Shown: piece after piece, positions 1 through 6,220 of the stretch | Layout of the letters: every line of letters starts with the position of its first letter | How positions within the stretch are numbered: position 1 is the first letter of the stretch | Assembly: GCA_030667885.1 (NCBI GenBank) | Contig: DAOUVA010000234.1 | Span: 1-6,970 of the forward strand | Source: Phycisphaerae bacterium | GTDB taxonomy: Bacteria > Planctomycetota > Phycisphaerae > Sedimentisphaerales > Anaerobacaceae | Reading direction: 5' to 3' | DNA length: 6,970 bases | Notes under the pieces: generated by a model | Seen by the model: the letters and a program-made list of their open reading frames with translations, nothing else | Told to the model about the DNA's origin: nothing | The model's database searches: none | Program-made: the position numbers and the translations under genes

Positions 1-1
1 A

Positions 2-403
2 TACCGTCCTCTGATTCGAAAGCATGCCTCGGAAAAGCACTATCAGCTCGTCTCACGAGCGGCAGTTGTCGGTTTTGGCCTGGTTCTGGCGTGAATCGCT
101 GCGTCCTGTGCTCCGGAGGAGAATATTCTCTGGTTTGCTTTCCAGATACTGTCAATCACCGGCGGTCCGATGCTCGGCGTCTTTTTGCTTGGTTTGCTTA
201 CAAAGCGAAAAGCCAATCTCGCCAATATTCCTGCGATGCTCTTTAGTACGGTCGTATGCATTGTACTTCTACTGCTTATTAAACAGGACATAATCAAGTT
301 TGCCTGGAGTTGGTTGATAGTTATTGGGACTGGTATAACATTCTTTTTGAGTTATCTGTTGGGTCCGGCCATGATAACAAGGAAAGATACTCAGATACCA
401 TAG
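2..403 (+). pseudogene. Sodium:solute symporter (SSS family), C-terminal part, interrupted by an in-frame TGA
   Basis: Reading the frame from base 2 gives about 30 residues (YRPLIRKHASEKHYQLVSRAAVV...), then TGA at 92-94, then 102 further residues in the same frame ending at TAG 401-403. The segment after the stop holds the pattern LWFAFQILSITGGPMLGVFLLGLLTKRKAN, which is typical of the late transmembrane helices of SSS Na+/sugar, sialate or related symporters. Two more hydrophobic helices follow, and the protein ends in a short polar tail. The residues before the stop also fit SSS: a cytoplasmic loop with HASEKHY, then SRAAVVGFGLVLA entering a helix. Both sides therefore belong to one gene with a single substituted codon and no frame change. 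The reading frame enters from beyond the left edge. ATG 170-172 begins inside a helix and is not a credible native start. The gene faces the carbohydrate operon tail to tail. Whether it is a true pseudogene, a base error or a readthrough site cannot be decided here. The family call is firm; the loss of function is not. Confidence 0.7.
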
Positions 404-440
404 TAAAGAGCGAATTACACAAGCCCGTTCTGTATGCGTA

Positions 441-1904
441 TCATATACGCCAGGGTGAGCGCATTGCGCGGAAGAGCAGGCGGTTAGCCGCTTCGTCGCC
501 GGGAAATTCTTCCTTGACCGGATTCCACTTCAAAGACCGCTGCAACTTGTGCGCGATAATCGTAAGATGTCCCAGCGATGCCGAGCGGTGGCCGAGTTCT
601 ACATCACAGCTCGGTCGGCGTCGAGTTCGAATGCAGTCGAACCAGTTTGCGTGATGGTCGTTTTCTCCGGGATTTACCTGGCGTGTCCTCAGTTTCATTT
701 CTTCGAAGATTGTCTCGGGGCCTCCCTCGATGGGCCCGCCTGTTGTCATCGATGTGACCCAGCCTCGTTCTCCGACGAATATACCGCCGAAGTTTCCGGC
801 TAATCTGGCGGTTTCGGGAACGGCTTTATAGACATCTTTAACAATTGACCAGTTATCGACAAGATGCAGAAGTGTCCCATTGGCATACCTGTAAGTGAGC
901 GTTGGGTAGTGGCCGTCTCTGGGATGAATGAATTCGACCGGCCCACTTTCCTCCATACCCAATGCGTACTGAATTACGTCTGCACTGTGAGAATGGTGCC
1001 ATGTTGAAGAGGCGACGCCGAAATCTTCGCAGAATGCCCAAGGCACGACGCCAGGGGAGGGATTCAGGTGATAACCCGGATTATAGGGATGCCATAGTGC
1101 CGGTCCAACCCAGAGATCCCAGTCTAATCCGTCCGGGACAGGTTCGGCCGGGAGTGTTATATCAAGGGGTGTGTAGGACTTGCCGGTATGCTCGATGTCC
1201 ATCAGATGCCGGTATGGCTTGAAGCGGGGCGCCCCGAAGAAACCGCCCAGTTTGGTCCAGAGAGTGAAGACTTGTTTGACTTTACCGAGTCCGCCTGCTC
1301 GTACAAAATTGCAGACCTGACGGATTGTCGGAATAGAACGGTACTGGGTTCCGGTCTGGAAGACCCGGCTATACCTTTGGACTGCATCGACTAATTGGCG
1401 TCCCTCCCGCACAGTTATCGATATCGGCTTCTCGCAATAGACGTCCTTACCGGCCTTAACCGCATCAATTGCCAGCAGCGTGTGCCAGTGGTCAGGTGTT
1501 ACAATTACTACCGCATCAATATCATCTCGAGACAGCAGTTCACGATAGTCATTATAAGCTGCGCAGCCGTGATAAGTTCCGCTGGCACGGTCGGCGGCGT
1601 AGGTTTCATCAACAAGCCGCTTGCCGTTTTCGCGCCTGAGACGATCCACATCGCATACGGCCAGTACCTGAACTTCCCTGTCGCCAACCAGGCGGTGTAA
1701 ATGGCCGCTGCCCATTATTCCTTTACCGATCAAACCGACTGTTATTCGCTCGCTTGGTGTAGCATTTCCGTTTGCACTCCATACCGAGGAAGGAATGATC
1801 CATGGCATGGCTATGGTTCCTGAAAGTGCAGCCGAGCGGGTTAGGAACCTACGTCGTGTAATTTGAAGAGTGTCAGTTTCTTTGGTATTTTTCATTCGCG
1901 TCAT
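441..1904 (-). CDS. Tat-exported Gfo/Idh/MocA family NAD(P)-dependent oxidoreductase
   Basis: The protein has 487 residues from ATG 1902-1904. This start is chosen because GAGG at 1911-1914 sits six bases upstream; an in-frame GTG at 1914-1916 would add four residues but has no site of its own. Residues 17-45 are a Tat signal (TRRRFLTRSAA, then a hydrophobic stretch to about SVWSA). The Rossmann domain follows at about 53-175, with the dinucleotide loop G-x-G-x-x-G (GKGIMG, 60-65), VVIVTPDHWH (132-141) and the family motif EKP at 158-160. The C-terminal alpha/beta domain runs from about 190 and carries TWHHSHSADVIQYALG, where H306-x2-D309 matches the conserved His/Asp of these enzymes. Family members oxidise or reduce sugars and cyclitols, often at a ring hydroxyl; the substrate cannot be read here. 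It is the last gene of a three-gene operon, eight bases after the ThuA/TIM-barrel gene. An exported enzyme would need NAD(P) that is loaded before export and tightly held, as in Zymomonas glucose-fructose oxidoreductase; that parallel is inference. Confidence 0.92.
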   Translation of the reverse strand: MTRMKNTKETDTLQITRRRFLTRSAALSGTIAMPWIIPSSVWSANGNATPSERITVGLIGKGIMGSGHLHRLVGDREVQVLAVCDVDRLRRENGKRLVDETYAADRASGTYHGCAAYNDYRELLSRDDIDAVVIVTPDHWHTLLAIDAVKAGKDVYCEKPISITVREGRQLVDAVQRYSRVFQTGTQYRSIPTIRQVCNFVRAGGLGKVKQVFTLWTKLGGFFGAPRFKPYRHLMDIEHTGKSYTPLDITLPAEPVPDGLDWDLWVGPALWHPYNPGYHLNPSPGVVPWAFCEDFGVASSTWHHSHSADVIQYALGMEESGPVEFIHPRDGHYPTLTYRYANGTLLHLVDNWSIVKDVYKAVPETARLAGNFGGIFVGERGWVTSMTTGGPIEGGPETIFEEMKLRTRQVNPGENDHHANWFDCIRTRRRPSCDVELGHRSASLGHLTIIAHKLQRSLKWNPVKEEFPGDEAANRLLFRAMRSPWRI

Positions 1905-1910
1905 GTAATT

Positions 1911-1914
1911 CCTC
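1911..1914 (-). promoter_or_regulatory. Ribosome binding site of the Gfo/Idh/MocA gene, overlapping the upstream stop codon
   Basis: The minus strand reads GTGAGGAATTACATG. GAGG lies six bases before ATG 1902-1904 and shares two bases with the TGA (1913-1915) that ends the upstream gene. This decides the start in favour of the ATG over the GTG at 1914-1916, and suggests that the two genes are translationally coupled. Confidence 0.7.
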
Positions 1915-3658
1915 ACTTTGCCAGTTTCATGCTTACTTTGTTGAAGAAGTCAATACATCGTGCTATCTCAGTCATCGATTCGAACCAGTTGTATGAGTAT
2001 TCGAGGCCGAACATGGTGAGCTTTATGCCAAGGCGGTGAATTTCCTCAATAAACTTCTCCGTTCTGCCAACGCCGGAGCCCCATGGTACATCGTGACCTT
2101 CCGGGCTTAGCTCGTTAAGGTCGTGCATTTGCACGGTAATCAAGCGGTCTTTAAGTGTGTTCACGGCTTTGATCGGGTCAATGCCGGACCGCATCCAATA
2201 TCCCATATCGCCGCAGGCCCCGATTCGCTTACTGCGTCCCACACACGCCTTCATAATCCCTTCAGGATGCCAGTACTGCGGCGAGGCCTTCTGGTCATGG
2301 TTATGAAGTGCCACGTTGATTTCATATTCGTCGCAGAATTTCTCGATTATATCCAGTGCCTCCGGAAGCGGTTCCGACATGAATGTTTCAATTCCGATTT
2401 TTCGTCCGAACTCGAAAATCTTTCGGCATCCGGCTTCATCGCCGGGGATATTGTGGATGTAATACGTCAATAGACGAATGCCGGCTGAGTCCAGTTTCAG
2501 CCGGATCTGTTTCAACTCGTCATCGGTGAGTTTGTCATCGAAATTCTTTGGAATATTCTTACTGACTTTCTGGAAGCTCAGACCGCCCATATACGGCAGG
2601 CCGAGTTGAGCAGTTTTGTCTATCGCCTCGAAAAGTGTGTATTTATGGAAGGTGTAGGCCTCGATGCCGAGGCGCCAATCCATTTTTTCCTGAGAACGGA
2701 TGGCGGGCGTTAATCTGCTGCTGGGAATGGTAGGGGCCTGCAGGTCGCCCATGGCGAACTGCACCGCTGCCAGATAGAACTTTAACATCTTCGAGTCCCA
2801 GAATACGTAAGGATTGTGTGCGATAGTGCAGTAGAAAACGCGTCCCCGGCCGTAGTTCCGTATCCAGGCCAATGCGTAATCATTGTCTTTGCGCAGAACG
2901 TTGCCGCGAGGCTGTCCCTGGAAATCAGTTTTATCGGTATCGATGCTTAAAAGTACGCGGACCCTCTGCCTTGAATAAGGACCGTGGACACGAAAGAACT
3001 CGTCCCGGTACTCGAAACCCTTACCGCCGAAAGGCTGATTGACGGGATTATCAGGGTCGTCGAGTTTGATGAAGATATGTTCTTTACTGTCCATGTGGTT
3101 TGCGCCACGTGCACCTAACATTATACCAAACTCCGGCCAGTCCTCATGAGCTCCGGGCCAGCGGGTGAAGGCTACAGTCGTCCCGTGAACGCCAAGAAGT
3201 CCGCCACCGCCATAAACAAATTCGATAAGGCTTTGTCTTAAAGCCGGATCCGTAAAGAGATTGCCTACGTTGTTATTGAAAAAGACTGCATCGAACTGTT
3301 TGAGATTTTCAGGTTTGAAGACGGATGGATTTCTGCTAATCACTGTCTCATAAGCTCCTGTCTTTTCGCCCATTAGCTTGAATGCAGTATTGGCCGCAGG
3401 AATGGATCCATGCCCGCCGTATCCAACATTGAGGTCGAAAATCAGGAGCTTCCGGTGCTTGCGAGGTCGGGCGAAGGCTTTGTTTGGAATCGCTGCTTCT
3501 ATTCGTCGCCGCTTGTCGGGTGCGATGGTCTGTGCTTTCGCAGCAGCAAAGACAAGCCATGGTGTCGTAAGTATCCCAGCAGTTGCGACAGCGTTGCCAA
3601 GAAAATCACGCCGTGTGATAATCTTCGTTGGTGTTGTAACTTTCTGTATAGAACCCAT
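1913..3658 (-). CDS. Tat-exported fusion of a ThuA-like domain and a xylose-isomerase-like TIM barrel (AP_endonuc_2 fold)
   Basis: The protein has 581 residues from ATG 3656-3658, the only candidate start with a well-spaced Shine-Dalgarno site. A Tat signal lies at 15-42 (TRRDFLGNAVATAG, then a hydrophobic run to FAAAKA). Domain 1, about 68-305, is ThuA-like, a class-I-amidotransferase-like fold known from trehalose/sugar utilisation proteins. It shows GGHGSIP (H83), GGGGLLGVHG (H158), GANH (H188), DEFF (219-222) and GRGRVFYCTIAHNPYVFW (H281). Domain 2, about 328-575, is a sugar-isomerase/epimerase-like TIM barrel. It starts at DWRLGIEAYTFHK and carries the likely metal ligands H452 (VALHNHD), D484 (CGDMGYW), H512 (QMHDL) and E553 (GLEYS), spaced roughly as in tagatose/psicose epimerases. 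H452 stands where those enzymes usually have Glu. A short linker, QAPTIPSSRLTPA, separates the domains. It is the middle gene of the operon, 24 bases after the beta-helix gene. Family knowledge suggests isomerase, hydratase or beta-elimination chemistry on a sugar; the exact reaction is unknown. Confidence 0.9.
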   Translation of the reverse strand: MGSIQKVTTPTKIITRRDFLGNAVATAGILTTPWLVFAAAKAQTIAPDKRRRIEAAIPNKAFARPRKHRKLLIFDLNVGYGGHGSIPAANTAFKLMGEKTGAYETVISRNPSVFKPENLKQFDAVFFNNNVGNLFTDPALRQSLIEFVYGGGGLLGVHGTTVAFTRWPGAHEDWPEFGIMLGARGANHMDSKEHIFIKLDDPDNPVNQPFGGKGFEYRDEFFRVHGPYSRQRVRVLLSIDTDKTDFQGQPRGNVLRKDNDYALAWIRNYGRGRVFYCTIAHNPYVFWDSKMLKFYLAAVQFAMGDLQAPTIPSSRLTPAIRSQEKMDWRLGIEAYTFHKYTLFEAIDKTAQLGLPYMGGLSFQKVSKNIPKNFDDKLTDDELKQIRLKLDSAGIRLLTYYIHNIPGDEAGCRKIFEFGRKIGIETFMSEPLPEALDIIEKFCDEYEINVALHNHDQKASPQYWHPEGIMKACVGRSKRIGACGDMGYWMRSGIDPIKAVNTLKDRLITVQMHDLNELSPEGHDVPWGSGVGRTEKFIEEIHRLGIKLTMFGLEYSYNWFESMTEIARCIDFFNKVSMKLAK

Positions 3659-3664
3659 TTCATT

Positions 3665-3668
3665 CTCC
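3665..3668 (-). promoter_or_regulatory. Ribosome binding site that sets the start of the ThuA/TIM-barrel gene
   Basis: The minus strand reads ATGGAGAATGAAATG. GGAG lies six bases before ATG 3656-3658. The alternative ATG at 3668-3670 has only a weak GGA two bases upstream, and the TTG at 3674-3676 has no site. The downstream ATG is therefore preferred, and it places the Tat motif about 15 residues from the N-terminus, as is usual. Confidence 0.6.
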
Positions 3669-3682
3669 ATTTCCAACGCTTA

Positions 3683-5395
3683 CTATTCAACGTTCAGATT
3701 TTTCGTTATATTACCACAACTCACCTGGTGAGTTCCAGCGTTAGGTGCCAAAAGCCCTTTGAACAAAACCTCTTTTTTCTGGCCGGCTTGCATCCAGAGC
3801 CAGCGGGTTGTCTTTTGCTCAGCTACAACAAGTTCGATTTTAGCCAGTCCTTTCTGTTTACCGTTTTCAACTGTAACGATGGCTGAGTAGGATTTGCCTG
3901 GTGTGAGCCGGCCAGAAGTGTCATCGATGATTAGTTTCAATTCAATGCAGCTGGGCTCGATTGTTGAAAATTTCATACCGCGAAGCCGTATAGGCATAAC
4001 ATCATCCAACACGAATGCTCCGGATGCCTGGGTAGGGGGTGGGAATTTGAAATCCTCAAGTGTGAGCCATTCCACGCCTTTACACGTCAGTACAGGTCGC
4101 AAGTCCTCTTTCTCACAATGCAGCCGGACATTGTCGAGTTGAAGGTTCTTTACATTCCGAGCGTAGAATCCCCATGCCGGCAGCGGCCGGGCATCTACAC
4201 CCGGCGATTTCACGTCCATGAGTGCCTGTTTATTGGTACCGCCACCTTTGTATTCAATTGTAACATCCCGGAAGACGACATTCTTGAACGCTGTTTCGGC
4301 CCAGCTTTCTACAGAAGATGCGGCCCGATACACGCCGGTAGCTGAGACACGATTGACGATGATAGTGTCGGCGGTATTGCCGGGTTTCAAAGAAAAATGA
4401 AAAGGTGTCGAAACGTTATGCATTGTGATATCTGAGATTAGTACATTGTCGAGACTGCCTTTGGTAGCGTCCCATGCACCAGGCTGCAGGTTGAGACCGG
4501 CAAGCATATTGTTACGGTTCGAAGAGCGATGAGGACGGATACCGGGACCATAGAATAGACAGTCGTGTATAATCAAGTGATTGGCTGGGCCGATGAGTCG
4601 GATTCCATTGCATGAGGAGTTAATAATACAATCGGAAATTAGTGTATTCTCCCAATACCTTCCTGCGATTGAATCGTCCCCTGTGAAGAACTGACAGCCA
4701 ACGATGCTCACGTCTCGGCAGGGCCGCTCCGGCGCACCGCGAAAATGAACGCCATCCCAGCCGCCGGTGAATTTGACATTGCGAATTTCAACCTGGTCGC
4801 TGATTTGGAAGAAGATGGCATAGTTGGCTGAGTCCAGAAAAGAAACATCTCGCACCGTGACTTTCCGGCAATTTATGAATACGAAGGTGTGCGGCCCGCG
4901 CATTCGTTCCTCGCCGGTTGGATCAAAGACTTTATTGCCGTCAATCACGCCCTGACCTGAAATCGAGATATCTTCCAGCCCGTCGGCGAGTATCAGCGCC
5001 CTATGCCACTTGCCCCATTTGGCTTCGGGCAAGAATGCCGGGAGTGTCGGATGCTGATATTTATTAAGGTCCGAGGTCCCGACCAGCGTAGCACCGGCTT
5101 CGAGAAAGAGCGATACACGGCTCTTGAGATGTATCGTACCCGACAGGTATCTTCCGGGCGGGAATAGAACCTGTCCTCCGCCTGCGGCTGCACATGCTTC
5201 AATTGCCTTGTTTATCGCCATAGTGTCCAGTGTCTTACTATCGCCTGCAGCTCCGTAATCTCTAATGCTGAACACCCCGGGCCCAGCGGCGATGCCCGGT
5301 TGAACGGTAGCCAACAATCCTGCCATGACAAGCATCGGGCGAATAACTTTTGAGATGTTGCCAAGGGACCAGAGAATGTGATTTCGGTGCATCAT
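3683..5395 (-). CDS. Secreted GH28 / pectate-lyase-3-like right-handed beta-helix protein
   Basis: The protein has 570 residues from ATG 5393-5395, with AGGAGG seven bases upstream. It carries a Sec signal peptide (basic start, hydrophobic core about 19-31, likely cleaved after IAA near 37). Residues 41-105 are the classic N-terminal cap of GH28 polygalacturonase-like proteins: VFSIRDYGAAGD, AINKAIEACAAAGGGQVLFPPGRYLSGTIHLKS, LEAGATL. Beta-helix rungs follow to about 480. WDGVHF (D214) corresponds to the GH28 NTDGID motif and GDDSIA (D240, D241) to GDDCIA, so the three catalytic aspartates appear to be kept. The GHG histidine motif is replaced by SCNGIRLIG (262-269), and I see no RIK motif. 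WGFYARNVKNLQLDNVRL (408-425) is a late rung typical of this protein group. Residues about 485-570 look like a small beta-sandwich domain. Family members cleave pectin-like or other acidic polysaccharides; this substrate is unknown. It is the first gene of the operon and directly follows a strong promoter. Confidence 0.88.
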   Translation of the reverse strand: MMHRNHILWSLGNISKVIRPMLVMAGLLATVQPGIAAGPGVFSIRDYGAAGDSKTLDTMAINKAIEACAAAGGGQVLFPPGRYLSGTIHLKSRVSLFLEAGATLVGTSDLNKYQHPTLPAFLPEAKWGKWHRALILADGLEDISISGQGVIDGNKVFDPTGEERMRGPHTFVFINCRKVTVRDVSFLDSANYAIFFQISDQVEIRNVKFTGGWDGVHFRGAPERPCRDVSIVGCQFFTGDDSIAGRYWENTLISDCIINSSCNGIRLIGPANHLIIHDCLFYGPGIRPHRSSNRNNMLAGLNLQPGAWDATKGSLDNVLISDITMHNVSTPFHFSLKPGNTADTIIVNRVSATGVYRAASSVESWAETAFKNVVFRDVTIEYKGGGTNKQALMDVKSPGVDARPLPAWGFYARNVKNLQLDNVRLHCEKEDLRPVLTCKGVEWLTLEDFKFPPPTQASGAFVLDDVMPIRLRGMKFSTIEPSCIELKLIIDDTSGRLTPGKSYSAIVTVENGKQKGLAKIELVVAEQKTTRWLWMQAGQKKEVLFKGLLAPNAGTHQVSCGNITKNLNVE

Positions 5396-5402
5396 AAACT
5401 AA

Positions 5403-5408
5403 CCTCCT
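5403..5408 (-). promoter_or_regulatory. Strong ribosome binding site of the beta-helix gene
   Basis: AGGAGG on the minus strand is a full anti-Shine-Dalgarno match, seven bases before ATG 5393-5395. It would be ten bases from the second ATG at 5390-5392. It supports the longer start and fits high expression of the first operon gene. Confidence 0.8.
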
Positions 5409-5426
5409 GTGGTTGAATTATTGATT

Positions 5427-5455
5427 ATTAGAACAACAAACACTGTGATTGTCAA
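5427..5455 (-). promoter_or_regulatory. Near-consensus sigma70-type promoter for the three-gene operon
   Basis: On the minus strand a perfect -35 TTGACA (5450-5455) and a -10 TCTAAT (5427-5432, one mismatch to TATAAT) are separated by exactly 17 bases. Transcription would start near 5420, giving a short leader of about 25 bases that contains the AGGAGG site. The spacer holds a small palindrome, CACTGTG, at 5441-5447, which is too short to call an operator. No other good promoter is seen within the 24-base and 8-base gaps downstream, so the three genes are probably one transcript. Confidence 0.65.
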
Positions 5456-5490
5456 GAAATCATCACTAATGTAACTGTCCAAAAGGTTTA

Positions 5491-5518
5491 TTAACATAAT
5501 CATTGCGACAATTATAAT
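5491..5518 (+). promoter_or_regulatory. Near-consensus sigma70-type promoter for the flavodoxin-like gene
   Basis: On the plus strand a -35 TTAACA (5491-5496, one mismatch to TTGACA) and a perfect -10 TATAAT (5513-5518) are separated by 16 bases. Transcription would start near 5525, leaving an untranslated leader of roughly 88 bases before ATG 5613. It lies back to back with the operon promoter, with about 35 bases between the two -35 boxes. I saw no hairpin or riboswitch-like structure in the leader. Confidence 0.6.
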
Positions 5519-5601
5519 CAAACCAATTACTTGCAGGAAATGACAAACTGAATTACAATCGCAAGCTCGTTCGAATGGAATGCTGGATAAATCAAAAAAA
5601 A

Positions 5602-5607
5602 GAGAGG
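5602..5607 (+). promoter_or_regulatory. Ribosome binding site that sets the start of the flavodoxin-like gene
   Basis: GAGAGG lies five bases before ATG 5613-5615. An upstream in-frame ATG at 5580 would add eleven polar residues (MLDKSKKREVN) ahead of the first beta strand and lacks a comparable site. The family's flavin-binding strand normally begins right at the N-terminus (MKVIAFNGSAR), so the later ATG is chosen. Confidence 0.65.
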
Positions 5608-5612
5608 TAAAT

Positions 5613-6188
5613 ATGAAAGTTATAGCTTTTAATGGCAGTGCCCGAAAGGACGGTAACACCGCTATAATGGTTAAACAGGTATTTGGTGAGCTTGAAAAAG
5701 AAGGCATCGAAACCGAAATGATACAGTTTTCAGGTAAGCAAATCCGGGGCTGCATCGCCTGCTACAAATGCTTTGAAAACAAGGACCAGAGGTGTAGCGT
5801 TAAAACGGATATCGTCAATGACTGTATCGAAAAGATGCTGAAAGCTGACGGAATCATTTTGGCCTCTCCCACATACTTCGCTGATGTAAGTGCTGAACTC
5901 AAGGCGCTTATTGATCGGGCCGGTCTAGTGGCCAAAGCCAACGATGAAATGTTTGCAAGAAAGGTCGGAGCTGCTGTCGTGGCGGTTCGCAGGGGAGGGG
6001 CAATCCACGCGTATGATTCGATGAATCATTTTTTCTTAATCAGCGGTATGATAATACCGGGTTCATGCTACTGGAATATGAGTTTTGGGCTGGAAAAAGG
6101 TGACGTCGAGAAAGACGAGGAAGGTTTGCGGACGATGCAAACTCTTGGCCAAAATATGGCATGGTTAATGAAGAAAATACAACCGTAA
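5613..6188 (+). CDS. Flavodoxin-fold NAD(P)H-dependent FMN reductase, iron-sulfur flavoprotein (Isf)-like
   Basis: The protein has 191 residues, the usual length for this family, and is cytoplasmic with no signal peptide. Strand 1 and the phosphate loop read MKVIAFNGSARKDGNT (1-16), the FMN-binding pattern GSxRxxGNT. C47, C50, C53 and C61 form C-x2-C-x2-C-x7-C (GCIACYKCFENKDQRC), resembling the compact cysteine motif that holds a 4Fe-4S cluster in Isf-type flavoproteins. SPTYFADVSAELKALIDRAG (85-104) is the second flavin-contact loop and helix of the NADPH-dependent FMN reductase family. Expected roles are electron transfer or reduction of quinones, oxygen species or other small acceptors; the substrate is not readable. 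Some flavodoxin-like homologues carry similar cysteines without a proven cluster, so the iron-sulfur call is only probable. It has its own promoter, diverges from the carbohydrate operon and ends 32 bases from the facing DUF1501 gene. A functional tie to either neighbour is not shown. Confidence 0.88.
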   Translation: MKVIAFNGSARKDGNTAIMVKQVFGELEKEGIETEMIQFSGKQIRGCIACYKCFENKDQRCSVKTDIVNDCIEKMLKADGIILASPTYFADVSAELKALIDRAGLVAKANDEMFARKVGAAVVAVRRGGAIHAYDSMNHFFLISGMIIPGSCYWNMSFGLEKGDVEKDEEGLRTMQTLGQNMAWLMKKIQP

Positions 6189-6220
6189 ATTGCAATCGTC
6201 AAGATTAAGTAGCATACAAG

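Noticed and set aside
92..94. TGA reassigned to a sense codon in this organism
   Set aside because: TGA closes the ThuA/TIM gene at the expected C-terminus, overlapping the next ribosome binding site, and it also closes the Gfo gene. Local mutation or error explains the symporter better.
436..450. Inverted repeat GCGTAT-cat-ATACGC as a terminator between the convergent symporter and Gfo genes
   Set aside because: The stem is only six pairs, overlaps the Gfo stop codon and has no following T-run on either strand, so it is too weak to call.
1905..1916. GTG start at 1914-1916 for the Gfo/Idh/MocA gene, overlapping the upstream TGA
   Set aside because: The only ribosome binding site, GAGG, begins within this codon and serves the ATG six bases downstream.
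3410..3886. Plus-strand open frame of 158 codons spanning the beta-helix/ThuA junction
   Set aside because: It is antisense to the ends of two real genes, has low-complexity Cys/Ser/Phe-rich content and matches no family I recognise.
5441..5447. CACTGTG palindrome in the operon promoter spacer as an operator
   Set aside because: It is seven bases long with no flanking symmetry and no second copy nearby, so it is within chance expectation.
5399..5755. 118-codon minus-strand open frame across the intergenic region and the start of the flavodoxin-like gene
   Set aside because: It runs antisense to a well-supported gene, covers both promoters and has no recognisable domain. It reads as a chance frame in AT-rich DNA.
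6189..6220. Possible bidirectional terminator between the flavodoxin-like and DUF1501 genes
   Set aside because: The 32 bases contain no stable hairpin or T-tract that I can see.
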